A stretch of DNA of 64,000 nt. Source: CANDOC01 sp965261725 (GTDB taxonomy: Bacteria; Pseudomonadota; Gammaproteobacteria; Pseudomonadales; Endozoicomonadaceae). Positions 17,820-25,659 of this stretch are shown piece by piece. The notes beneath the pieces were generated by a model. It was not told the DNA's origin. It made no database searches and worked only from the letters and a program-made list of their open reading frames with translations. Position numbers and translations under genes: made by a program. The stretch covers positions 248,001 through 312,000 of the forward strand of contig CBDHDU010000002.1 of assembly GCA_965261725.1 (NCBI GenBank), given 5' to 3'. The stretch's first letter is position 1. Each line of letters starts with the position of its first letter.

Positions 17820-19193
17820 ATGGCAAAGAGTAAATCCCGCAAAGCTTATGTATGTCAGGAGTGTGGCAGCGAATCCGCCAAGTGGCAGGGGCAATGCCCC
17901 GACTGCAAAGCATGGAATACACTAAAGGAAATCAACCTTGGCCCCGCTAGTTCGCCATCCGTCAGTGCAAGCGGACGTGGAGGTTTTGCGGGTACACTTT
18001 CCGATATCAAACTACTGTCAGAAGTCGATGTATCCGAAGCTCCCCGCTTCTCCAGCGGTTCAGCCGAATTTGATCGGGTTCTTGGCGGTGGTTTCGTCCG
18101 CGGCAGTGCCGTACTGATTGGCGGTCATCCCGGTGCCGGTAAAAGTACCATTCTGTTACAGACTCTTTGTCATGTGGCGCAAAACATGCCCGCGCTCTAT
18201 GTATCCGGGGAGGAATCTCTACAACAGATTGCCGCGCGCGCCAAACGTCTGGAATTACCTGTTGATCGTTTGAAAATGCTGGCTGAAACATCCGCTGAAA
18301 ATATTGTGGCCGTTGCTGAACAGGAAAAACCGGGCATTATTGTGATCGACTCCATTCAGGTGATGTATATGAATGGTGTCGACTCAGCACCTGGCGGTGT
18401 CGCACAAGTAAGAGAATCTGCTGCCTTTCTGACCCGTTTTGCCAAACAGACCGGAACTGTACTGCTAATCGTCGGTCACGTGACCAAAGATAATTCTCTG
18501 GCTGGCCCAATGACCCTTTCACACATAATCGATACTCAGCTGATGCTGGGTAATACCGATGATTCCCGCTTCCGTATTATGCGTGCCACCAAAAACCGTT
18601 TTGGACAGGTAAATGAACTGGGCATTTTTGCCATGACAGAAAAGGGCTTAAGAGAAGTTAAAAATCCTTCTGCTATTTTCCTTTCCCGAACACCAGAACC
18701 TGCATCGGGCAGTTTGATTACCGTACTCTGGGAAGGCACCCGTCCATTAATGGTAGAAATTCAGGCGCTGGTTGTAGATTCGCAACTGGGTAATCCTCGC
18801 CGTGTAACGGTTGGGCTAGAACAAAACCGGCTGGCAATGCTGCTGGCAATTCTGACTCGCCACGGCGGTATTTTTACCAGTGATCAGGATGTTTTCGTCA
18901 ATGTAGTCGGTGGTGTTCGTGTAACCGAGACCAGCGCTGACCTTGCCAGTTTGCTGGCAGTTGTATCGAGTTTAAGAGATTCACCATTACCTCAGAATTT
19001 AATGGTATTCGGTGAAGTCGGGCTGGCAGGTGAAATCCGCCCGGTTGCCAGTGGGCAGGAGCGATTAGTAGAAGCTGCCAAGCATGGCTTTAAACGCGCT
19101 ATTGTTCCCATGGCAAATAAGCCTCGAAAAGCAATTGAAGGTATGACTGTTGTTGGCGTCAACAAACTATCGGAAGCACTCGAAGCTATTTAA
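17820..19193 (+). CDS. radA: DNA repair protein RadA
   Basis: This 457-residue protein has the four-cysteine zinc finger (Cys12, 15, 26, 29), Walker A GGHPGAGKST (about 101-110), the RadA-specific KNRFG motif and a C-terminal Lon-protease-like domain without the catalytic residues. RadA is a RecA-like branch-migration ATPase acting in recombination intermediates. Its length is normal, so the gene is intact. Its last 50 bases and the downstream region are repeated in degenerate form at 22755-22850, with foreign DNA between. Confidence 0.95.
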   Translation: MAKSKSRKAYVCQECGSESAKWQGQCPDCKAWNTLKEINLGPASSPSVSASGRGGFAGTLSDIKLLSEVDVSEAPRFSSGSAEFDRVLGGGFVRGSAVLIGGHPGAGKSTILLQTLCHVAQNMPALYVSGEESLQQIAARAKRLELPVDRLKMLAETSAENIVAVAEQEKPGIIVIDSIQVMYMNGVDSAPGGVAQVRESAAFLTRFAKQTGTVLLIVGHVTKDNSLAGPMTLSHIIDTQLMLGNTDDSRFRIMRATKNRFGQVNELGIFAMTEKGLREVKNPSAIFLSRTPEPASGSLITVLWEGTRPLMVEIQALVVDSQLGNPRRVTVGLEQNRLAMLLAILTRHGGIFTSDQDVFVNVVGGVRVTETSADLASLLAVVSSLRDSPLPQNLMVFGEVGLAGEIRPVASGQERLVEAAKHGFKRAIVPMANKPRKAIEGMTVVGVNKLSEALEAI

Positions 19194-19241
19194 ATTTTAA
19201 GCAGAATAATTCACAAGAAACAGGTTGCCGATTTAAAAGTC
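19144..19241 (+). repeat. radA 3'-end direct repeat, copy 1 (functional gene end)
   Basis: This copy covers the last 17 codons of radA plus about 50 bases after the stop. It aligns with 22755-22850 at roughly four of five positions. A 26-base run, from CTATTTAAATTTTAAGC through AGAATAATT, is identical. The terminator hairpin present in copy 2 is degraded here. Confidence 0.8.
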
Positions 19242-19300
19242 GTAGGGCATTTCCAGCATATATTATACGAAAAGAAAACGTAGCCTAGCGAGGTCAGGAA

Positions 19301-19726
19301 ATGATAGCTGTTGGTAGGATATTTCTATCATTATTTCTTTTTTTATATGTAATAAACTTTTCACATGCAGGCTACTACGAGCAACTAGATACAGGAGAGT
19401 TGCCAGACGAATATCCTCCGGACATTCCGAAAACTCCAAATATTCTGGATAGCCTGGTGGGTAAGGATCTGCGCCAAAACCCCTTACTTCAGGGGATGAT
19501 CAGTTATTATGATGGCTCTTAATGGATTCCGGGGGGTTACCCCAGCAGCAAGCCAAGCAACCCTGAAATAGCTGCTTTTCCCCTACGTTTGATGTTATGG
19601 CAGCAATTCCCGAACATTAAACGACAAACTAATTATACTTCGGAGTGGCCAATAGAATTAGTTGGAGACGAAGAAGCCTTCTCCACCGTCGCAGAGCAGT
19701 CAATTTCTCTACATATCAAACACTGA
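19301..19726 (+). pseudogene. Small secreted protein gene broken by an in-frame stop
   Basis: A good ribosome site (AGGTCAGGAA) precedes ATG 19301. The first 73 codons encode a signal peptide (FLSLFLFLYVINFSHA/GYYEQ) and a proline-rich stretch (DEYPPDIPKTPN), then a TAA at 19520. The same frame stays open for 67 more codons after the TAA, to a TGA at 19724, encoding protein-like sequence (SNPEIAAFPLRLMLWQQFP, then WPIELVGDEEAF). The likely ancestor was a secreted protein of about 141 residues. I recognise no family. An IS-type transposase gene follows at once, so the gene could also have been truncated. If the short form is real it would be a 73-residue secreted peptide. Confidence 0.5.
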
Positions 19727-19746
19727 AACACAAGGCTACTCAGCCT

Positions 19747-21084
19747 CTATGTGGTATCAAGCTCCAGGCTTTTGAGGCTGACACTTTTTCCCCTTGCGAT
19801 CGCCGTAAGAAACTCTGTCCATGAATCAATGAAGAACCAGTCGAACAAGCCCCTGATAGCGTGCCAAAGCGCTTTCTTTGATTTCGATGCTGATAACGCT
19901 TTTTGAAAAAGAGGGCAGGCAAGCTGCTCGATTTGGTCAATAAGGAAGGCGGTAAACGTCAGGCTGGCGAAGTTAGTCGCCAGGTGCATTTTACCGTGCC
20001 CGTAGTTGTGTTCCAGGTTGTAGCCTTGTGTTTTCAGTGTGTTAAACGTCTCATTCTCTATTTTCCACTTAGCGCGTCCTCCTCGCATGATTTTTGCCAC
20101 GCTTTCTTTGGTGATTTCAATATCAGTCACCCAGGTATTGGTGTACTTCTTGTCATTGGGGCTGATTTCCACGTACTCAAGGTAGTTGACCAGAATATCC
20201 TGATGGGATTTGTTGATGGGAACGCCATTGATGAACCGGAACCAATGCCGGTAGCCGTCTTCATCGGTGAATTCATAACGTGTGACCTTACCGGCGATGT
20301 CCATCTCATCGACGGCCTCATAAAGCGACACATGGCTGGTGTCTTTCGCGACCATAATGAAGCTGTAGTCGTAGGATTTCACCAATTTGATCGTGGGACC
20401 ATCGGAGTACAAGTCGTCAAAATTCAGTACCAACTTAAGGTGTGGGTGTTCTCTGGCAATATTCGACAGGAGCCTTTCGAGTGCTGTTTTTTCACAGTCG
20501 TTTTTTGAAGCATCGACTTGTTGAATAATGGGTTCCGGCATTAAAGGCAGCACTTCTTTCTTGCCCGGCTTAACCAGACAGCAGCCCAATAGTTGGTGAT
20601 AATACTGGGGATTCTTGCTGTCTGGCTTTTTCACACAGCACTCTGGACAATCAATTTTTCCCGAAGAAAAATGCCCCGTCCCATCAATAGGCGCAAGATA
20701 GCCTTCCTCAAAGTACTCAAACTGCCTGAGCCGCCCGGAGCGCTGAACATAGGCGAATAACGCCGTGAAAAATTTCCGCAAATACCGAGTTTCGATCGGG
20801 TCAAGCAGCTCAGCGAGGCGAGAATCACTCGGCACTCTATTGACATTGTAGAGTGATTTCAGGTTGTGAATTTTATCTGTATTCTGTACGCAGTCCTGAT
20901 CAAATTTCAGCAACGACGGATATTTAAGGTGCATGACCGCCAGGCCACACATGATGGCATCATGCAGTGCGATCTTGTCATGGTTGTTCACCGGCCTAAA
21001 ATCTGGAACCTTGGCAGCTTCTTTGGAGACGACGCTGATTAGTTTTTCAGCCAGCGCTTTTTGTTGTTTTTTTGTTGAAGACAC
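19747..21084 (-). CDS. DDE transposase (IS4-like superfamily, family not resolved)
   Basis: This 445-residue protein begins at GTG 21084. The catalytic triad is suggested by APIDGTGHFSSG (Asp), LVLNFDDLYSDG (Asp) and KWKIENETFNTLKTQGYNLEHNYGHG (Glu, in a Y-x2-R/K-E-like context). The last motif is common to IS4/IS1380-like and ISNCY transposases. The frame is intact. Terminal repeats could not be fixed with confidence: TCGCAGA at 19689 and its complement at 21131 are the best short candidates, but the flanks show no target duplication. It lies inside the radA-repeat island. Confidence 0.75.
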   Translation of the reverse strand: MSSTKKQQKALAEKLISVVSKEAAKVPDFRPVNNHDKIALHDAIMCGLAVMHLKYPSLLKFDQDCVQNTDKIHNLKSLYNVNRVPSDSRLAELLDPIETRYLRKFFTALFAYVQRSGRLRQFEYFEEGYLAPIDGTGHFSSGKIDCPECCVKKPDSKNPQYYHQLLGCCLVKPGKKEVLPLMPEPIIQQVDASKNDCEKTALERLLSNIAREHPHLKLVLNFDDLYSDGPTIKLVKSYDYSFIMVAKDTSHVSLYEAVDEMDIAGKVTRYEFTDEDGYRHWFRFINGVPINKSHQDILVNYLEYVEISPNDKKYTNTWVTDIEITKESVAKIMRGGRAKWKIENETFNTLKTQGYNLEHNYGHGKMHLATNFASLTFTAFLIDQIEQLACPLFQKALSASKSKKALWHAIRGLFDWFFIDSWTEFLTAIARGKSVSLKSLELDTT

Positions 21085-21182
21085 AGAGAATACGACTGTA
21101 GATGTATAGTCTGCATACTGTACCTCAAAGTCTGCGATTTAGGGAATATCAGAACTACCGCTATCCCTTGGTATCACTGGTT

Positions 21183-22081
21183 TTAATCAAGTGCTCGGGA
21201 ATTACTGATGTTATGGATGCATTCAAAAAATCCCAAGTATAGTGGCAGCTTATCCTGTGAAATTCCACGGTGAGGGCGCAACCAGGATCGCAGCAACGAC
21301 CAGAAGCCCTCCATCGTATTCACATGCACCTCGTGAAAACCATCACCATCTTCATCCCGGGCATACTCCCCAGCGCCATGACAGACAGATTTACGATCAT
21401 AACCCCATTGCTCAAGCCTGTCGTAAATGCTGTATTCATCAGTATAAATCAGCGTTCCCGGCGCTATGAATTCTGTAATCAGGGGCTTGATTGTTACCTG
21501 CTTGACATTAGGCAGCATACGGATCACAACCTGCCCACCCCGCTGGATCATGCCAAAGATCGGAGGCTTTTCTTTCTCCAGAGTACCGCGACCACGAGCA
21601 CCTCTCAAACGGTTACGGCGGGCTGTCCGCCCTTTTTTTTCACCGCTTCAGGCTGGCCTTTATGCCCCGATACAACGTAAACCTCGTCACATTCAACCTT
21701 GCCGTCCAGAACGGTGACCGGGCGTTTGTTGCAGACACTTGTCCTGAGTTGCTGTGTCATCTTTTGCACATCGCTTTTGTTCAGGTCAAGTTCAAGTGCA
21801 ATCTGTCTGTTCGACTGATTGAGTGACATCAGGTACAAGCAGTGTATCCAGATTTTTAAAGGCTGGTGATGCCCTGAAAACACCGATAAAGTCAGATCAT
21901 CAAAGCGACGCCGACAACACTTGCACCAGTAACGCTGTCGCTCCGGCTGAGTGTCATCTTTACCTTGTCGGGTAATATCAGGGCTTTGACAGCGAGGACA
22001 AACGACACCATCCGGCCAGCGCATTTGCCTGACTTGTTCGTAACATTTGGCGTTATCGAGGAGATCATGAAACTTCATCAT
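21183..22081 (-). pseudogene. IS1595-family transposase, split by a frameshift at an A8 run
   Basis: The 5' part (22081 to about 21605) encodes an N-terminal zinc ribbon (VCPRCQSPD, WCKCCRRRF), HTH, and the start of the ISXO2-like domain (ECDEVYVVSGHKGQPEAVKKK). The frame then closes at 21605. The 3' part (21608-21183) continues with RNRLRGARGRGTLEKEKPP, IYTDEYSIY and HVNTMEGFWSLLRSWL, which complete the catalytic domain. A minus-one shift at eight consecutive A residues (complement of 21633-21640) restores a single protein of about 300 residues. It may be an inactivating one-base loss or a site of transcriptional slippage or programmed frameshifting. The element ends were not found. Confidence 0.75.
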
Positions 22082-22100
22082 ACCGCTGTTTTACACTAAT

Positions 22101-22727
22101 GTGGACGTTAGTTTCAACCGCAGTTACCTCAACACCCCGGAATCCATTAAGAGCCATTATGATTTCGTAAATCGACTTAAGCTCAGGGAACCTAAACTCC
22201 TTACCCTCTACGGAATGTATTTTGTACCCTCTAAAAACTGGATGAACGAGGCAGTAAAAGCAATAAAAGAATATGGAGGCACACATGGAATTGACCCTAT
22301 GACTGGTAGCGGGTGGCTACCCTATTTTCTGGAAAAAGAATATAAACTTCCGGTCATTGCTATTGATAATCGCTCTCGTTGGGAGGGGCTTCGGGTAAAA
22401 AAATGTCCATATATAACGATACACTGTGACGATGCCATCACAGGCATTGCTAATAATCCAGAGGCGAATTTTATGATCCTTTCGTGGCCGACATTGCCAT
22501 CTCATACTAAAGGCCGCGACGTCGCACTCGAGATTTTGCAAGCTTGGAATGCCAAAGGTTCTATACTCTATATTGGAGAGTGGTATGGGCAGACTACTGG
22601 GGGAGACGATTTTTTAGAATATTTAAACGCAAATTATACTTTAAAGAGAATATCTGGCTACAAGCCACGCCATGAAAGTGTACATGATGCTGCGTATTTT
22701 TGTACCCCAAAGCCTCCTATGACATGA
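22101..22727 (+). CDS. Rossmann-fold methyltransferase-like protein, uncharacterised
   Basis: This 208-residue protein shows a SAM-binding-like glycine-rich turn followed by an acidic strand end: THGIDPMTGSGWLPYFLEK then LPVIAIDNRSRW. Later come FMILSWPTLPS and GSILYIGEWYGQTTGGDDF. The order (YGMYFVPSKNW helix, GxGxG-like loop, I-A-I-D, L-S-W-P, I-G-E-W) resembles a family of uncharacterised proteins I recall from protists, fungi and some bacteria, but no reaction is known. The start GTG 22101 is only 20 bases from the start of the divergent IS1595 gene, so the N-terminus may be cut by that insertion. It lies inside the radA-repeat island. Confidence 0.45.
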   Translation: MDVSFNRSYLNTPESIKSHYDFVNRLKLREPKLLTLYGMYFVPSKNWMNEAVKAIKEYGGTHGIDPMTGSGWLPYFLEKEYKLPVIAIDNRSRWEGLRVKKCPYITIHCDDAITGIANNPEANFMILSWPTLPSHTKGRDVALEILQAWNAKGSILYIGEWYGQTTGGDDFLEYLNANYTLKRISGYKPRHESVHDAAYFCTPKPPMT

Positions 22728-22754
22728 AGCCGTATTAGTTCAACTGATAGCATT

Positions 22755-22850
22755 ATGGTTGTTAGCACCAACAAACTATCTGAAAAGCACCTGAAACTAT
22801 TTAAATTTTAAGCAGAATAATTAACAGAAAGCAGGTTGCAGACTAAAAAG
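22755..22850 (+). repeat. radA 3'-end direct repeat, copy 2 (degenerate)
   Basis: This copy matches the last codons of radA and its 3' flank (19144-19241) but has lost three bases early and gained one base later, so it no longer encodes the RadA tail. It keeps the intact terminator hairpin. It was presumably the original chromosomal gene end before the island arrived, or a remnant of a tandem duplication. Confidence 0.8.
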
Positions 22851-22866
22851 CTGCAACCATTTTTTT
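22834..22866 (+). terminator. Rho-independent terminator (original radA terminator)
   Basis: GGTTGCAG (22834-22841) pairs perfectly with CTGCAACC (22851-22858) across a 9-base loop, followed by A and seven T. The loop contains the stop codon of the convergent minus-strand gene. In copy 1 of the repeat the same hairpin is destroyed by substitutions. Confidence 0.8.
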
Positions 22867-23418
22867 GATTTTATTTAGAAACCCTTTCCGCTCGACATCC
22901 CCAATTTTGTCCATACTGTAAAGCGCATGCCACTGGATGTCCCTGCAGCGGGTACATGCCCAAAGCGACAGTTTGAACATTTTTCTGGGCGGGTTACCAA
23001 TTAACATCATCCGCCAACGAGAAGAACCCTGAGTTGTAATCACCATAATCTTTCGAATTTGAGTCAGTTTGGGTTTAACACCTTCAGCACCGAATTCAGC
23101 AACAACACCTGGCAGCCAGACCCGATCCAGCCAGCCCTTTAGTATTGCCGGTGGCCCCATCCACCAAGTAGGGTAAACAAAAACCAGTGCTTCAGCCCAT
23201 TGCAGGGGTTCGACATGATATTCAATTCCCGTCAGTTCTCCTCCTTGCATATAGGCTTCTCTTTCTCCGCGGGATAAGCAAGGATTGAATCCTTCAGCAT
23301 ATAAATCCAGATCCCGCACCTGATGCCCAGCCTTTTGCAGGCCACCACACACCTCGCGGTGCAGGCTGGCACCATAACTCTCGGGGTTCGGGTGAGCAAA
23401 AATCACCAATACATTCAT
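22843..23418 (-). CDS. NAD(P)H:quinone oxidoreductase-like flavoprotein (flavodoxin-like fold)
   Basis: This 191-residue protein opens with VLVIFAHPNPESYGASLH, the FMN/FAD phosphate-binding start of the NQO1/KefF/MdaB family, and has the central FVYPTWWMGPPAILKGWLDRVW active-site stretch. It should catalyse two-electron reduction of quinones with NAD(P)H in the cytosol. The C-terminal part is unusual in having several cysteines and Trp residues (LWACTRCRDIQWHALY). The gene ends inside the loop of the radA terminator. Confidence 0.8.
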   Translation of the reverse strand: MNVLVIFAHPNPESYGASLHREVCGGLQKAGHQVRDLDLYAEGFNPCLSRGEREAYMQGGELTGIEYHVEPLQWAEALVFVYPTWWMGPPAILKGWLDRVWLPGVVAEFGAEGVKPKLTQIRKIMVITTQGSSRWRMMLIGNPPRKMFKLSLWACTRCRDIQWHALYSMDKIGDVERKGFLNKIKKMVAAF

Positions 23419-23613
23419 CTTTATGATTCCAGAAACCGGTTTAAAAACCTCAGATAATATTCACTATTGCTATCTTTAATGCCTCAGCCAATACCAAATT
23501 GCGATTACAACGCCCCGTATCCTTCTAGATAACGCACCTTCCGGTACTTTTGAGCTATTTTGCTGTCAAAGCCATTGATTCTAGCTGTTGCTGCTTTAGA
23601 GGTATTTGTTTAT

Positions 23614-24888
23614 ATGAACCGTAACCTGGCTCCACATATCCTGATCGCGCTGGTTTGTGGCCTTCTGGCCGGTGTTATCTGTCAGCTGGCAGCCGATATG
23701 AATGGCCTGTTTTATGAGTTAATGGTTCATGGTCTCGCCAATGCTGTCGGCGAGATGTTTGTTGCCCTGATTAAGCTGATGGTGGTACCGCTGGTCTTTA
23801 TCTCCATCGTTAATGCAGTCTGTGATCTGGATGATATCAACCAGTTTGGCAGGCTTGGTGGTAAAACATTTGTTGTCTATCTGATAAATACCGTAATCGC
23901 CATCGCTGTAGCCATGCTGGTCACTCTGTTTATCGGGCCGGGGGAAGGGGCTGGCTTTGTATTATCTTCTGCGGCAGAAACTACAACCAATACTCAGCTC
24001 CCATCAGTCATGCGGCTGATTATTAACATCATTCCTGAGAACCCGTTTCAAGCGCTGGTTGAAGGCAATATTCTGCAGATTCTGTTTATGGCTTTGCTGA
24101 CCGGTATCGCCATCAAAAAGCTGGAAAATCAGGATACTCACTCTGCCAGTAAAGCCTTCCGGGTAACCAACAAGTTAATGATGAAGCTGACATTGATGGT
24201 AATGTCGCTGGCACCCATCGGTGTTTTCTTTCTTGTATTAAGGCTCGCTGCCACCCTGAATTTCAGCGGCATGGTAAGCATGATGTCATATATTCTGACG
24301 GCGCTGGGTGTCATGTTATTGTGGCTGTTTGTTATTTATCCCGTGGCAGTTGGTCTGTTTACCGGGTGCAGCCCGCTGATGTTTATTCGCAAGACTCGTG
24401 AACAAATGATGTTTGCGGTTTCTACTTCCAGTTCAAATGCTTCAATTCCTGTCACTTACCGCACCCTGACCGAAAAGCTTGGTGTTTCCGAAAAAATTGC
24501 CGGTTTTTCAGTACCACTCGGGGCAACCATGAATATGTCGGGTGCCGCTATCTATATCACTGTCGGTACCCTATTTGTTGCCAATGCCTACGGTTATTCA
24601 TTTGATGCCACTCAACTCTGGACTCTTGGCTTTACTGCGTTTTTGCTGGCAGTCGCCACCGGCGGCGTGCCGGGCGGTGCCATGGTGATGGCTGGTGTGT
24701 TGATTCACCAAATGGGACTGCCTGCAGAAACCTTTGCCGTTATTGTCGCAACAGATCGCATTCTTGATGCCGGATGTACTGTGACCAATGTTGTTGGGGA
24801 TACCGCTGTCAGTACCCTGATCGCCAGAAGTGAAGGTGAACTGAATGAAAAAGCACTCCACTTTGAAGAAGTGATGCCACCCGTGTAA
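23614..24888 (+). CDS. Dicarboxylate/amino acid:cation symporter (DAACS family)
   Basis: This 424-residue membrane protein has eight or so hydrophobic segments and the family hallmarks: the serine-rich re-entrant loop motif STSSSNASIPVT, the NMSGAAIYITVGTLF segment and the final ILDAGCTVTNVVGDTAVSTLIA. It imports an acidic amino acid or C4-dicarboxylate with Na+ or H+; GltP- and DctA-type substrates cannot be told apart here. The start ATG 23614 has AGAGGT about ten bases upstream. An upstream TTG at 23560 would add 18 residues unlike the family. Confidence 0.88.
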   Translation: MNRNLAPHILIALVCGLLAGVICQLAADMNGLFYELMVHGLANAVGEMFVALIKLMVVPLVFISIVNAVCDLDDINQFGRLGGKTFVVYLINTVIAIAVAMLVTLFIGPGEGAGFVLSSAAETTTNTQLPSVMRLIINIIPENPFQALVEGNILQILFMALLTGIAIKKLENQDTHSASKAFRVTNKLMMKLTLMVMSLAPIGVFFLVLRLAATLNFSGMVSMMSYILTALGVMLLWLFVIYPVAVGLFTGCSPLMFIRKTREQMMFAVSTSSSNASIPVTYRTLTEKLGVSEKIAGFSVPLGATMNMSGAAIYITVGTLFVANAYGYSFDATQLWTLGFTAFLLAVATGGVPGGAMVMAGVLIHQMGLPAETFAVIVATDRILDAGCTVTNVVGDTAVSTLIARSEGELNEKALHFEEVMPPV

Positions 24889-24926
24889 ATTACGCCTGAT
24901 TCTTTTACGGACATTGAAACATAACC

Positions 24927-25568
24927 ATGAGTGCCTCAATGAACGCTTACCCGCGCGAAGGTCTTTACGCCATCACCGATGAACAGTTGCTGCCTGATGA
25001 CCGCATCATGCAGGAAGTTGTTGAGCTGATACTGGCTGGCGGTGCTTCTGTTTTGCAATACCGGGATAAAAGCAGCGATCAGGAAAAAAGACTGAGACAG
25101 GCGCTGTTACTGAAAAAGCTCTGTAACAAATACCATGTCCCGCTGATTATCAATGACGATATTGAACTCACCCTTGCCTGCAAAGCCGATGGCATCCATC
25201 TGGGACAACAGGATGAAGGGCTGAGAGATGCCAGAACCCGACTGGGAGAACAGCGTATCATCGGCATCAGTTGCAATGCTGATCCGGAGCTGGCTCGCGC
25301 CGCAGAACGTGACGGCGCTAACTACATCGCATTTGGACGAATGTTTCCGTCGCTGACAAAGCCGGAAGCAACCCCTTGCGAAACATCAGTAATTACCGAA
25401 ACAAGAGACAAACTCAGCGTTCCTATAGTAGCGATTGGCGGCATAACTCTGGATAATGCCCCCCAGATTATCGCGGCAGGCGCCCACCAGATTGCAGTTA
25501 TCCACAACCTGATAGCTGCCCATGATATAGAACAGCGAGCACAGGCATTCTGCAGCTTGTTCACGTAA
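24927..25568 (+). CDS. thiE: Thiamine-phosphate synthase
   Basis: This 213-residue TIM-barrel enzyme joins HMP-pyrophosphate and thiazole phosphate to make thiamine phosphate. Family motifs include GLYAITDEQLL, VLQYRDKSS, PLIINDDIELTLACKADGIHLGQQD, GISCNA, YIAFGRMFPSLTKPEA and VAIGGITLDNAPQIIAAGAHQIAVI. It precedes hemL, the arrangement usual in Pseudomonas-like genomes. No TPP riboswitch fits in the 38 bases upstream. Confidence 0.95.
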   Translation: MSASMNAYPREGLYAITDEQLLPDDRIMQEVVELILAGGASVLQYRDKSSDQEKRLRQALLLKKLCNKYHVPLIINDDIELTLACKADGIHLGQQDEGLRDARTRLGEQRIIGISCNADPELARAAERDGANYIAFGRMFPSLTKPEATPCETSVITETRDKLSVPIVAIGGITLDNAPQIIAAGAHQIAVIHNLIAAHDIEQRAQAFCSLFT

Positions 25569-25659
25569 CTGCCTGCCTCTGGCCAACAATAGCCCCTGAC
25601 AGGGGACAGAAAAATTTACCAGTGATGACCGGCACCCCTTCGGAGTGAGGCGACAGATT

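Noticed and set aside
19903..20508. 201-codon plus-strand frame over the IS4-like transposase
   Set aside because: Antisense to an intact transposase; no signal or ribosome site.
19689..21137. TCGCAGA/TCTGCGA as inverted ends of the IS4-like element
   Set aside because: Only seven bases match, the next bases diverge and no target duplication is visible; the left copy also lies inside the open frame of the broken secreted-protein gene.
21157..22087. TACCGCT direct repeat as the IS1595 target duplication
   Set aside because: The right copy falls directly at the transposase start codon, leaving no room for an end repeat or promoter.
24889..24926. Possible TPP riboswitch before thiE
   Set aside because: The gap is only 38 bases, and no thi-box-like conserved sequence was seen.
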